DNA from: Sulfurivirga caldicuralii
Lineage (GTDB): Bacteria > Pseudomonadota > Gammaproteobacteria > Thiomicrospirales > Thiomicrospiraceae
Direction of reading: 5' to 3'
NCBI RefSeq assembly: GCF_900141795.1
Contig: NZ_FSRE01000003.1
Span: 1-64,000, forward strand
Length of the DNA: 64,000 nucleotides
A program made the translations under genes and the position numbers. Each line of letters opens with the position of its first letter. Within the stretch, counting starts at the first letter, position 1. Shown in pieces: positions 1 through 7,838 of this stretch. Below the pieces are notes generated by a model. The model saw nothing but the letters and a program-made list of their open reading frames with translations, was not told where the DNA came from and ran no database searches.

Positions 1-311
1 TTTTTTCACTCGCCAACTCAACCTCTGTCGTCGTTGGCGGAGCGCGTATTATAGTGACTCCAGAAGAACTTTCAAGAGGCTTTGAGAAGTTTTTTTCCGC
101 ACCGTCCGGTGCGTCTCAATCCTGCTTGTTCGCCCCAGAGGCTACCCCCTGAAGCGAGATGCGTATTATAGGGATCAGCCAGAAGCTTTCAAGTCCCTTT
201 CGCATCTTTTTTCCGAAAAGCCGGGGCAAGTACTTCGCACTGCAGACCCGGCTCGTCGGGAAGGCGTATTATAGGAACAGCAGCTCAATGTTCAAGAGGA
301 ATGTGTAACTT
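1..311. repeat. Degenerate tandem units of about 100-117 bp, no gene
   Basis: I see no coding sequence here. The 11-mer GCGTATTATAG occurs at 44-54, 161-171 and 264-274, so the spacing is 117 and 103 bases. Each copy is followed about 20 bases later by TTCAAG. The first two are then followed by a T6-7 run with CCG, and the third by a shorter T run. A T6 run at position 1 suggests another unit to the left of the window. Small inverted repeats lie between units, for example CGCCAAC/GTTGGCG at 11-39 and CGCACCG/CGGTGCG near 98-113. TATTAT resembles a -10 box, but no -35 was found. From memory, similar arrays occur beside rRNA operons in pseudomonads; the function is unknown. Confidence 0.6.
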
Positions 312-632
312 TTATTGCAGACTTCCTGACTGGGGATCTTCTGGGGCTTCCACCGGTTGGGGCGATACCCAGTAGCGCTGCGAAAGAATCATGGACAGCT
401 GGGTAGAACTTTTCAGCGGATCATCGATCTGTACCACCTCTCCCTTGCTGCTGGTAAGGCTTCCCTGCCTTTTAGCCTCTTCTATCAATGGACGTACCCA
501 GTCCACACCCTGTCCCTGCAGCTCCCCGGTCTCGATATTCCAGAACACAACGGTTTCCGGGATTTCATTTTCAAATTGTGGCAATGGGGTCAGCCCCATG
601 CGAATCCAGGCCAATGGCTTCTTCTCACTCAC
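312..632 (-). CDS. Small uncharacterised protein at the end of the suf run
   Basis: This 106-residue soluble protein is one I do not recognise. It has no signal peptide, membrane segment or cysteine pair; Trp and Pro are frequent and the C-terminus is rich in Pro and Ser. It starts with GTG and overlaps the sufS stop by four bases (GTGA), so it is probably translationally coupled to sufS and co-expressed with the Fe-S assembly genes. That position suggests an accessory role in Fe-S assembly, but nothing in the sequence demonstrates one. It is the last gene before the non-coding repeat region at the window edge. Confidence 0.7.
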   Translation of the reverse strand: MSEKKPLAWIRMGLTPLPQFENEIPETVVFWNIETGELQGQGVDWVRPLIEEAKRQGSLTSSKGEVVQIDDPLKSSTQLSMILSQRYWVSPQPVEAPEDPQSGSLQ

Positions 633-1840
633 AGCAGCATATCCCTTGCTTCATTGATGGAGGCAACAAGACGGTCGATGTCCTCCTTGGAATTGTACAC
701 GCCCAGCGAGGCACGTACGGTTGCGGGTACATTAAAGTGCTGCATGACCGGCATGGTACAGTGATGACTGGCACGCACGGCAATGCCGTCCTGATCCATG
801 AGTGTGGCCATGTCGTGAGGATGCGCGCCGTCCACAATAAAGGAGATCACACCCCCCTTGTGCTCGGACGTACCAATAATGCGCAACCCTTCAATTTCCT
901 GCAGCTGCTCTGTGGCATAGGTGAGCACGTCATGCTCATAATGAAAAATAGCCTGCCGCCCCAACTGCTCCATCCATTTGGCCGCCTCTGCAAGTCCGAT
1001 GGCGCCGGCGATATGGGGTGTGCCTGCCTCGAATTTATAAGGCAGAACGTTATATTCCGTCTTTTCAAAGGTGACGGAATAGATCATGTCCCCACCGCCC
1101 TGATAGGGCGGCATTTTTTCAAGCAGTTCCTCACGCGCATACAGCACGCCAATGCCGGTGGGCCCATACATCTTGTGGCCGGAGAGCACATAGAAGTCAC
1201 ATTCCAGTGTCTGCACATTCACCGGCATATGAGGTACAGCCTGCGCCCCATCCAGAAGCACTTTTGCACCTGCAGCATGCGCCTTGTCCACAATCGCCTT
1301 GACGGGATTAATCGTCCCCAGCGCATTGGACATGTGGGTAATCGCCACCAGCCGTGTGCGCTCGCTCAAGAGTGCATCCAGCGCATCCAGCTGCAACTCA
1401 CCGACATCATTGATGGGCAACACCTTGAGCACAATGTCAAATCGATCCCGCAAAAGCTGCCACGGCACAATATTGGAGTGGTGTTCCATTTCGGAGATGA
1501 TGACTTCATCGCCGGGCTGCAACAGCTGACCAAAACTGCTGGCCACCAGATTGATGCCTTCCGTAGCACCGCGCACAAAGACGATTTCACGGGTTGAGCG
1601 TGCATTAAGAAAGGCTCGCAGGGTTTCCCGGGCACCCTCATAAAGCTCGGTCGCCCGTTCGCTGAGACCATACACCCCACGGTGCACATTGGCATTCTGT
1701 TCTCGGTAATAGCGATCAAGCGCTTCAATAACGCATAGCGGCTTCTGCGCGGTGGCGGCACTGTCCAGATACACGAGGGGGCGGCCATTTTCCTGCTGCT
1801 GCAGAATCGGAAATTGTGCGCGAATGGCTTGAACGTCCAA
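629..1840 (-). CDS. sufS: Cysteine desulfurase SufS
   Basis: SufS is a PLP-dependent group II cysteine desulfurase that takes sulfur from L-cysteine and feeds the SufBCD scaffold. The PLP lysine lies in SGHKMYGPTG (about residue 223) and the catalytic cysteine in RASHHC (about 361), close to the E. coli positions. I prefer a TTG start at 1840 because AGGAG lies 6 bases upstream and the N-terminal length then matches E. coli SufS. An ATG six codons upstream (1858) has no ribosome-binding site. No sufE or sufU partner gene is in the window. It is separated from sufD by a hairpin and overlaps the next gene by four bases. Confidence 0.95.
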   Translation of the reverse strand: MDVQAIRAQFPILQQQENGRPLVYLDSAATAQKPLCVIEALDRYYREQNANVHRGVYGLSERATELYEGARETLRAFLNARSTREIVFVRGATEGINLVASSFGQLLQPGDEVIISEMEHHSNIVPWQLLRDRFDIVLKVLPINDVGELQLDALDALLSERTRLVAITHMSNALGTINPVKAIVDKAHAAGAKVLLDGAQAVPHMPVNVQTLECDFYVLSGHKMYGPTGIGVLYAREELLEKMPPYQGGGDMIYSVTFEKTEYNVLPYKFEAGTPHIAGAIGLAEAAKWMEQLGRQAIFHYEHDVLTYATEQLQEIEGLRIIGTSEHKGGVISFIVDGAHPHDMATLMDQDGIAVRASHHCTMPVMQHFNVPATVRASLGVYNSKEDIDRLVASINEARDMLL

Positions 1841-1871
1841 TCTTTTCTCCTGTCTCATCTTTCAAATACAG

Positions 1872-1896
1872 AAAGGCCCGCATGACACGGGCCTTT
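1872..1896 (-). terminator. Hairpin between sufD and sufS
   Basis: This is a perfect 9-bp stem, AAAGGCCCG/CGGGCCTTT, with a 7-base loop in the 75-base gap between sufD and sufS. On the minus strand it is followed by a poorly T-rich sequence, so it may be a partial terminator or an RNA-processing hairpin that lowers sufS expression relative to sufBCD. That role is inferred from structure only. Confidence 0.5.
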
Positions 1897-1915
1897 CGTT
1901 GCCATGCAGATCCGG

Positions 1916-3232
1916 TCAGGGATTCAGCTTGGCTGCCAGCAGATCGTGCAACCAGTGGCGCACGGCATCGTTACTGATACTTTCCACCGGCTCGGTCAAA
2001 AACGCGGTGGTAATAAGCAGGCGTGCATCGGCCTCGCTAATGCCGCGGGCACGCAGATAGAATACCTGATCCCGATCCAGCTCACCGGTTGCGGAACCGT
2101 GGGAGCACTTGACGTCATCGGCGTAGATTTCCAGACGCGGCTTGGCGTCCACCTTGGCCTTCGGACCCAGGAGGAGATTCTTGTTATCCATGAGCCCATC
2201 GGTCTTTTGCGCACCGCGCGCCACGCGGATCATGCCATCAAAAACACCACGGGCAGCATCATCCACCACCAGCTTGTGCAGCTGGCGGCTGGTACAGTTG
2301 GGTACATCGTGCCCGGTATAGGTACGCGAATCCATCACCTGCGTGCCTGTCGCCAGGCCGGCGCTGTTGATATCGGCATTGGCATTTTCGCCCAGCAGGC
2401 AGGTATGCGTCATGTGACGAGTAACCGAGCCGCCCAACGCCGCATAAACACTGGCGCTGTCGCTGCCATCCTGCTGGCGCAGGAAATGGTGCGCCATATG
2501 AAAGGCCTGCTCACTCACCTGCTGCAGCTTGACGTGACGTAGAATGCCGCCGCTGCCCACATCCGTTTCCATCACCGGCACGCTCAGGGCCGCACCATCC
2601 CGCAACGTCGCATGGATTTCAATCAGGCTCAGCTGCGCCTGCGGCTCGACCCGCAGCAAATGACGCGGCGCTGCAATACCATTGGATTGCGTATAGAGGT
2701 GCAGCAGCACAACCGGCAGATCTACCATGCCAGTTGCGCTCAGCTGAGCGCCGCGTTCCAGCAGCGCCAGATTCATCAGTTCAAACGCATCGCGCTCCAC
2801 CGTGGCCAACTGCTGCCAGCGCTTCAGCGTCAGCTCATCCACCTGCTCGATGGAAGCAAGCGCCACACCTTTTGGCAAGGGATCCGAAAGGTCGGGCTGC
2901 CAGACGCCATCCACAAGCACCTGCACACTGGCAGCAAACGGCGGGCGCATCGTCTCAACCTGGGAAGCATCGACCGAACCTGCGGCTGGCGTGGCATAGT
3001 CTGCCTTGAGCACATCGTTTAGCGGGGTATACTGCCAGTCCTCGTCCTTGCGCGAGGGAAACCCGCGTGTTTCCAGAGCCTGCAGCGCCTGCATGCGCAC
3101 ATCACGCCGCAACGGCCGAGGATCACTGGCATTCAGCGCTTCAACCGCGCTGCGCACCCACGCCAACAGCTTGTCGGACTGGGGATGACGCGGAAAGTCC
3201 TGCTTAGCCAAACTGGCGGATGAGGTCGTCAT
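1916..3232 (-). CDS. sufD: Fe-S cluster assembly protein SufD
   Basis: SufD is a beta-helical scaffold subunit that pairs with SufB in the SufBC2D complex and supports iron acquisition. The 438-residue protein ends with the typical SufB/SufD signature: KCSHGSATGELDRDQVFYL, then a helical C-terminus. The ATG at 3232 is chosen because GGAGGAG lies 8 bases upstream. The reading frame stays open further upstream, but that part is antisense-like sequence within sufC. The chosen start overlaps the 3' end of sufC by 29 bases. The N-terminal region is divergent, as usual for SufD. Confidence 0.95.
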   Translation of the reverse strand: MTTSSASLAKQDFPRHPQSDKLLAWVRSAVEALNASDPRPLRRDVRMQALQALETRGFPSRKDEDWQYTPLNDVLKADYATPAAGSVDASQVETMRPPFAASVQVLVDGVWQPDLSDPLPKGVALASIEQVDELTLKRWQQLATVERDAFELMNLALLERGAQLSATGMVDLPVVLLHLYTQSNGIAAPRHLLRVEPQAQLSLIEIHATLRDGAALSVPVMETDVGSGGILRHVKLQQVSEQAFHMAHHFLRQQDGSDSASVYAALGGSVTRHMTHTCLLGENANADINSAGLATGTQVMDSRTYTGHDVPNCTSRQLHKLVVDDAARGVFDGMIRVARGAQKTDGLMDNKNLLLGPKAKVDAKPRLEIYADDVKCSHGSATGELDRDQVFYLRARGISEADARLLITTAFLTEPVESISNDAVRHWLHDLLAAKLNP

Positions 3233-3962
3233 AGCCTTTCTCCTCCAGTTCATGAGCCAGCTCAAAGCCGCCGGACTTGATAATGCGGCCGTTGTAAAGC
3301 ACATGCACAAAATCCGGCTTGATGTAGTCCAGCAGGCGCTGATAGTGGGTCACCACGATAAAGCTGCGCTGCCCGTCCCGCAGACTGTTCACGCCGTCGG
3401 CCACGATACGCAGCGCATCGATATCCAGTCCGGAGTCAGTTTCGTCCATTACGGCCAGCTTGGGCTCCAGCATCGCCATCTGGAAAATGTCGTTGCGCTT
3501 TTTCTCACCACCCGAGAAACCCACGTTTACGGAGCGCTCCAGCATGTCCGGGCGCATCTTGAGCAGCTTCATCTTTTCAGCCGCCAGTTCTTCAAATTCG
3601 TGCATTTCCAGCGGCGGCAGGCCGCGCGCTTCACGTACCGCATTGACCGCGGTAAACAGGAACAGCTTGTTGGACACCCCCGGTATTTCCACCGGATACT
3701 GGAACGCCAGGAACAGACCGGCGCGAGCACGCTCTTCCGGCTCCATCTCCAGCAGGTCTTCGCCGTCGAACAGTACGCGCCCGTCGGTCACTTCATAGTC
3801 CTCGCGACCGGCAAGCACGTTGGCAAAGGTGGACTTGCCCGAGCCATTGGGGCCCATGATGGCGTGCACCTCGCCCGGGTTCACCTGCAAGTTCACGCCC
3901 TTGAGAATTTCCTTGTCCGTTTCCGCCACCTTGGCGTGCAGATTGTTTACGTCCAGCAACAT
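3204..3962 (-). CDS. sufC: Fe-S cluster assembly ATPase SufC
   Basis: SufC is the cytoplasmic ABC-type ATPase of the SufBC2D scaffold, where nucleotide binding drives the conformational change that exposes the cluster-building site. The 252-residue protein has Walker A GPNGSGKST, the SufC-type signature SGGEKKRNDIFQMAML, and a Walker B region LAVMDETDSGLD with the family's extended D-loop. There are no transmembrane segments or partner permease. It lies 21 bases after sufB and overlaps sufD. Confidence 0.97.
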   Translation of the reverse strand: MLLDVNNLHAKVAETDKEILKGVNLQVNPGEVHAIMGPNGSGKSTFANVLAGREDYEVTDGRVLFDGEDLLEMEPEERARAGLFLAFQYPVEIPGVSNKLFLFTAVNAVREARGLPPLEMHEFEELAAEKMKLLKMRPDMLERSVNVGFSGGEKKRNDIFQMAMLEPKLAVMDETDSGLDIDALRIVADGVNSLRDGQRSFIVVTHYQRLLDYIKPDFVHVLYNGRIIKSGGFELAHELEEKGYDDLIRQFG

Positions 3963-3983
3963 TGTCTTGTCCTCAAATTCCGA

Positions 3984-5450
3984 TTAACCGACCGAGCCTT
4001 CCAGGCTGATCTTGAGCAACTCTTCCGCTTCCTGTGCAAACTCCAGCGGCAACTCCTTGAATACTTCCTTGCAGAAACCGTTCACCATCATGGAGATGGC
4101 ATCCTCTTCGTCGATGCCGCGTGCCTTGAAGTAGAACAGCTGATCCTCTCCGATGCGACTGGTGGTCGCTTCGTGCTCCACCTGCGCAGTGGGGTTTTCA
4201 ATTTCGATATAGGGGAAAGTGTGCGCGCCGCACTTGTCGCCGATCAGCATGGAGTCGCACTGGGTATAGTTGCGCGCGCCCTCGGCACCCGGCATCACCT
4301 TCACCAGTCCGCGGTAGGTGTTGTCGGACTTGCCGGCACTCAACCCCTTGGAAATGATGGTGGAACGGGTGTTCTTGCCGATATGGATCATCTTGGTGCC
4401 GGTATCGGCCTGCTGACGGCGGTTGGTCAACGCCACCGAGTAGAACTCGCCGATGGAGTTGTCCCCTTTCAGAATACAACTGGGGTACTTCCAGGTGATC
4501 GCCGAGCCGGTTTCCGCCTGGGTCCACGACAGCTTGCTGTTGCGCCCTTCGCACAGGCCGCGCTTGGTCACAAAGTTGAGAATGCCGCCTTCGCAGTCCT
4601 CGTCGCCCGGGTACCAGTTCTGCACAGTGGAGTATTTCACCTCCGCGTCCTCGTGCACCACCACCTCGACCACCGCGGCGTGCAGCTGGTAGCTGTCGCG
4701 AATGGGCGCGGAGCAGCCTTCGATGTAGCTGACATAGCTGCCCTTGTCCGCAATCAGCAGCGTGCGCTCAAACTGGCCGGTCTTGGCCTCGTTGATGCGG
4801 AAGTAGGTGGAAATGTCCACCGGGCAGCGCACGCCGGGCGGGATATATACGAAGGTACCGTCGGATGCTACCGCCGCATTGAGTGCGGCGAAGAAGTTGT
4901 CGTGATACGGCACTACCGAGCCCAGGTACTTGCGCACCAGATCCGGATACTCCTGCACCGCCTCGGAGAAGGAGCAGAAGATAATGCCCAGTTCCTTCAA
5001 CTTTTCCCGCTGCGTGGTACGCACGGAAACGGAGTCGAAGATGGCATCCACAGCGATGTCCGCATCATCGTTCAATGGCACGCCCAGCGCCTCGAAGGCC
5101 TTGGCCACTTCCGGATCAATCGCCTCCTCGGTTTCCTCAGTGGCGCAGCCGTCGGTCGCACAGCTGGCGCACTGGGGTGCGGCATAGTAGCTGTAATCCT
5201 GATAGTCCAGCGGTTCATATTCCGCCTTGGCCCAGTGCGGCTCCTTCATGGTGAGCCAGTGACGATAGGCTTTCAGGCGCCACTCCAGCATCCACTCCGG
5301 TTCGTTTTTCTTGGCGGAAATGGCGCGGATAACATCCTCGTTGATGCCCTTTTCCAGCTTGTCCACCACCGTCTGGGTATAGAAGCCCTCCTTGTAAAAG
5401 GAGCTCTTTTCCAACAGGGTGTTGATTTCCTGATACTGCGTTTCAGACAT
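3984..5450 (-). CDS. sufB: Fe-S cluster assembly scaffold SufB
   Basis: SufB is the main scaffold subunit on which the nascent Fe-S cluster is built from SufS-derived sulfur. The 488-residue product resembles E. coli SufB throughout, for example [16 protein letters not shown] near the N-terminus and [20 protein letters not shown] near the C-terminus. The cysteine equivalent to E. coli Cys405 is present in YTQCDSML. I chose the ATG at 5450 (MSETQ) for family length, with an AGGA about ten bases upstream. Another ATG at 5483 lies immediately after the upstream stop codon. It follows the CobW-like gene by 34 bases, so it may share transcripts with znuA. Confidence 0.96.
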   Translation of the reverse strand: MSETQYQEINTLLEKSSFYKEGFYTQTVVDKLEKGINEDVIRAISAKKNEPEWMLEWRLKAYRHWLTMKEPHWAKAEYEPLDYQDYSYYAAPQCASCATDGCATEETEEAIDPEVAKAFEALGVPLNDDADIAVDAIFDSVSVRTTQREKLKELGIIFCSFSEAVQEYPDLVRKYLGSVVPYHDNFFAALNAAVASDGTFVYIPPGVRCPVDISTYFRINEAKTGQFERTLLIADKGSYVSYIEGCSAPIRDSYQLHAAVVEVVVHEDAEVKYSTVQNWYPGDEDCEGGILNFVTKRGLCEGRNSKLSWTQAETGSAITWKYPSCILKGDNSIGEFYSVALTNRRQQADTGTKMIHIGKNTRSTIISKGLSAGKSDNTYRGLVKVMPGAEGARNYTQCDSMLIGDKCGAHTFPYIEIENPTAQVEHEATTSRIGEDQLFYFKARGIDEEDAISMMVNGFCKEVFKELPLEFAQEAEELLKISLEGSVG

Positions 5451-5484
5451 GGCGATTCGCGTCCTGTTATCAATCCCGAGCATT

Positions 5485-6183
5485 CTACTCGGAAATTACC
5501 TCAATGTCCACGTCTTCACCGGGTGCGCGCACCGCCTGCAACGCCTCCGAAAGCCGCTCCAGATCCAGATTTTCCACCTGCATGATCAGCCGCCCCACCG
5601 GGCCGTCTTTTATTGCTGCGGCATGGGTATACAACCCGCTCAGACTGCCTTCAATCGCCACCGCATTGGCATATTCGAGCGTCTGCACCACCCCCTTGAT
5701 ACGCCAGAAACGCATGGGCGTGCTCTGCTCCAGCCCCTGAAATACAAACAGCAGATGATCCAGCACCACGGTGGGCAGCTGCACGATAACCCCTGTTCGA
5801 CGTGGCCACCCGCAACTGCAGGCAGCTTTTGAAGAAGTCCTTGGAAAGTCGGGAGGCGGTGGCTGCAGAAAATGACTGAAATAAAGGGGGGTCCCCGACT
5901 TTTTCAACGGTGCCAAAAATTCACGCCAGCGCATCTGTGTTTCAATGGGGCTTTCTTCGGCAAAATGGCCTATTAGGGCGTCTGCCCGCTGCAGACAGGA
6001 CGTCAGTACTGTTTTGATGGTTTCATCCAGCGGTTGGCGCAGATCCAAGACCCACCACACGGCCCGCGCTGCGGGCAACGTGTCGTCGTGCCATTCCTGC
6101 AACCAGGACGGCTCGGGCTGCGCCGCAATCCAGCGGCTTTTGCCGCTGCCGGGCAACCCCGCGATCAGGACGGGCTCAGACAT
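5485..6183 (-). CDS. Degenerate CobW-like P-loop protein with a repeat insertion
   Basis: This 232-residue protein begins with a Walker A motif, GLPGSGKSR (residues 9-17). It ends with a region resembling the C-terminal domain of COG0523/CobW GTPases, including CSCGW and MRFWRIKGV. Family members usually exceed 300 residues. The middle is short, and the guanine-specificity motif NKxD is not seen: after ADALIG comes HFAEES. Residues 93-102 ([10 protein letters not shown]) are encoded by a copy of the dispersed repeat at 5884-5907. COG0523 proteins are often zinc-regulated metal chaperones, which fits its position overlapping the 3' end of znuA by 19 bases. GTPase activity is doubtful and it may be decaying. 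Confidence 0.65.
   Translation of the reverse strand: MSEPVLIAGLPGSGKSRWIAAQPEPSWLQEWHDDTLPAARAVWWVLDLRQPLDETIKTVLTSCLQRADALIGHFAEESPIETQMRWREFLAPLKKSGTPLYFSHFLQPPPPDFPRTSSKAACSCGWPRRTGVIVQLPTVVLDHLLFVFQGLEQSTPMRFWRIKGVVQTLEYANAVAIEGSLSGLYTHAAAIKDGPVGRLIMQVENLDLERLSEALQAVRAPGEDVDIEVISE
5884..5907 (-). repeat. Dispersed repeat copy 1 (inside CobW-like gene)
   Basis: This copy has the core AAAAGTCGGGGACCCC on the minus strand, read in frame as KSGTPL within the CobW-like gene. Inverted partial copies lie nearby on the plus strand at 5829-5840 (TTGAAGAAGTCC) and 5845-5854 (AAAGTCGGGA), so the whole 79-bp segment could fold as a loose hairpin. Copy 7 at 60411 shares an extended match, including the following CTTTATTT. 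Confidence 0.85.
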
Positions 6184-7094
6184 TGCACGTAGCCTTTCAC
6201 AATGCTGCTGAACCAGTCATCCAGTGCATTGTGTTGCCAGCCGAGCACATCCACCGCCTGCGTGCGCACTGGCAGGCCGCGCACCAGCTGACGAAGCAGA
6301 CGGGGATTTTTGTGTGCCGGATAGAGAACGCAGCGCACATTGGCCTGCTGGAGCCGCTCGCGCATCGCCAGCAGGCGTTTAAGACCGATGCCACTGGCAG
6401 GCGGCTCGATTACACCCACCTTGTTCAGGCGATAGGTTTCGTCGAAATAGGCAAAGGCATCGTGCAGCACCATATAGGGCACATCTCGCAACGGTTTCAA
6501 TGCAGCATCTGCCTGTTCATCCAGCTGCGTCAGCTGGGCAAGCGCCGCCTGCTCACGCGCCTGCACGGCCTGGCGTTGCTGCGGATGCAGGGTCTGCTGC
6601 ACGGCAGCAACCGCCCGAACCAGGGCACGGCCGTTTTGCGGCGACAGCCACAGGTGGGGGTTGAGATGCAGTGCGTCCTTTTCCGCCGGCGCGTCTCCGT
6701 CAACACCGTGAGCATCTCCATGCTCCGCTTCACTGTCGTGATGGTGGCCCTCGCCATACAGCAACTTCACCCCCTCCAGCGCAGACCAGACCAACAACGG
6801 GCGTTGATGCGCCCGCGCCCAGCGGTACAAGGGGGACTCCAGTGCGGGGGCAACCAGCACAATATGGTCAGCCTCGGCCAGCGCCCGGATCTGGGAAGGC
6901 TTCAGCGCCCAGTGATGGGGCGACTGACCGGGCGGCAGCAGCACCGTCAGCGTATCCTCCGGCAACAGCATCGGTCGCACCCAGTGGGCCACGGCCGGCA
7001 GACTGACGACCCAGTGCGAAGCCCAGCTTGGGAGCGCCATGCTCCACAACAACGCTCCGAGCAGCAGCCACTTCCTTACAATACCCCTATGCAT
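6165..7094 (-). CDS. znuA: Zinc ABC transporter substrate-binding protein ZnuA
   Basis: ZnuA captures Zn(II) in the periplasm and hands it to the ZnuB permease. The 309-residue precursor has a signal peptide (WLLLGALLWSMALPSWA). Candidate metal-binding histidines are in SPHHW, NPHLW and HDAFAYF, and the typical charged His-rich loop is GEGHHHDSEAEHGDAHG. The ATG at 7094 has AAGGAG seven bases upstream; a TTG six codons earlier has no such site. The start codon abuts that of znuC on the other strand within the palindrome ATGCAT. I found no clear Zur operator. Confidence 0.92.
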   Translation of the reverse strand: MHRGIVRKWLLLGALLWSMALPSWASHWVVSLPAVAHWVRPMLLPEDTLTVLLPPGQSPHHWALKPSQIRALAEADHIVLVAPALESPLYRWARAHQRPLLVWSALEGVKLLYGEGHHHDSEAEHGDAHGVDGDAPAEKDALHLNPHLWLSPQNGRALVRAVAAVQQTLHPQQRQAVQAREQAALAQLTQLDEQADAALKPLRDVPYMVLHDAFAYFDETYRLNKVGVIEPPASGIGLKRLLAMRERLQQANVRCVLYPAHKNPRLLRQLVRGLPVRTQAVDVLGWQHNALDDWFSSIVKGYVQCLSPS

Positions 7095-7838
7095 ACGGAA
7101 CTCCTTGTTCAACTGAAACGGATCACCTTCGGCTATCAGCCTGCGCAGCCGGTGCTGCAGGATGTGAGTCTGACCCTGCGCCGTGGCGAGATTTTAACCC
7201 TGATCGGCCCCAATGGCGCCGGCAAATCCACGCTGCTGAAGATCATGCTCGGCCTGTTGCAGCCGCAGGCGGGCACGGTGTGGCGCCGCGACGGATTGCG
7301 CTTCGGCTATGTGCCGCAAAAACTGCACGTGGACGCCAGTCTACCCATGACCGCACGGCGCTTTATCGAACTGGGGCTACCGCCGGGCACGCATACACTG
7401 AGCAACCGCTGGGTAGAGCTCACACGCGTGAGCGCGTTGCTGGATAAACCGCTGCAGGGACTGTCCGGCGGTGAATTGCAGCGGGTGATGCTGTGCCGTG
7501 CGATTCTGCGCCAGCCGGATGTGCTGGTGCTGGATGAACCGCTGCAGGGCGTGGATGTGCAGGGGCAGAAATTTCTCTATCAACTGCTGGTGACCATCCG
7601 CGATGAACTGCAGTGCGCCATTGTGCTGATCAGCCACGATCTGCATCTTGTCATGGCGCAGACCGACCAGGTCATCTGTCTCAATCACCACATCTGCTGC
7701 AGCGGCACGCCACAGAGCGTCGCGGAGCATCCGGAATACCGCCGCCTGTTTGGCGAGGATGCCGGCCTGTTCGCCATTTACACCCACCATCACGACCCGC
7801 ACCGCTGTGCCGAACACGAGGGCTGCACCCATGAATGA
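7089..7838 (+). CDS. znuC: Zinc ABC transporter ATPase ZnuC
   Basis: ZnuC is the cytoplasmic ATPase that powers zinc import. The 249-residue protein has Walker A GPNGAGKST, signature LSGGELQRV, Walker B VLVLDEPLQGVD and the switch histidine in LISHDLH. The C-terminus is His-rich (YTHHHDPHRCAEHEG), as in other ZnuC proteins, perhaps for zinc sensing. The ATG at 7089 is the only reasonable start. No Shine-Dalgarno precedes it, but TACAAT at 7077-7082 would place transcription start near the ATG, so a leaderless message is possible. It overlaps znuB by 8 bases. Confidence 0.94.
   Translation: MHTELLVQLKRITFGYQPAQPVLQDVSLTLRRGEILTLIGPNGAGKSTLLKIMLGLLQPQAGTVWRRDGLRFGYVPQKLHVDASLPMTARRFIELGLPPGTHTLSNRWVELTRVSALLDKPLQGLSGGELQRVMLCRAILRQPDVLVLDEPLQGVDVQGQKFLYQLLVTIRDELQCAIVLISHDLHLVMAQTDQVICLNHHICCSGTPQSVAEHPEYRRLFGEDAGLFAIYTHHHDPHRCAEHEGCTHE

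Noticed and set aside
1-311. rRNA operon remnant or tRNA gene at the left edge
   Set aside because: No 5S-like or cloverleaf sequence is visible; only tandem units with hairpins are present, so any rRNA link depends on sequence outside the window.
3252-5585. Very long open frame on the plus strand across the suf genes
   Set aside because: It is antisense to sufC and sufB, which are unmistakable, and the encoded sequence has no recognisable domain. GC-rich third positions keep such shadow frames open.
7000-7180. Zur operator between znuA and znuC
   Set aside because: No AT-rich palindrome of the Zur type could be found by eye; only the ATGCAT palindrome stands out, and it is too short.
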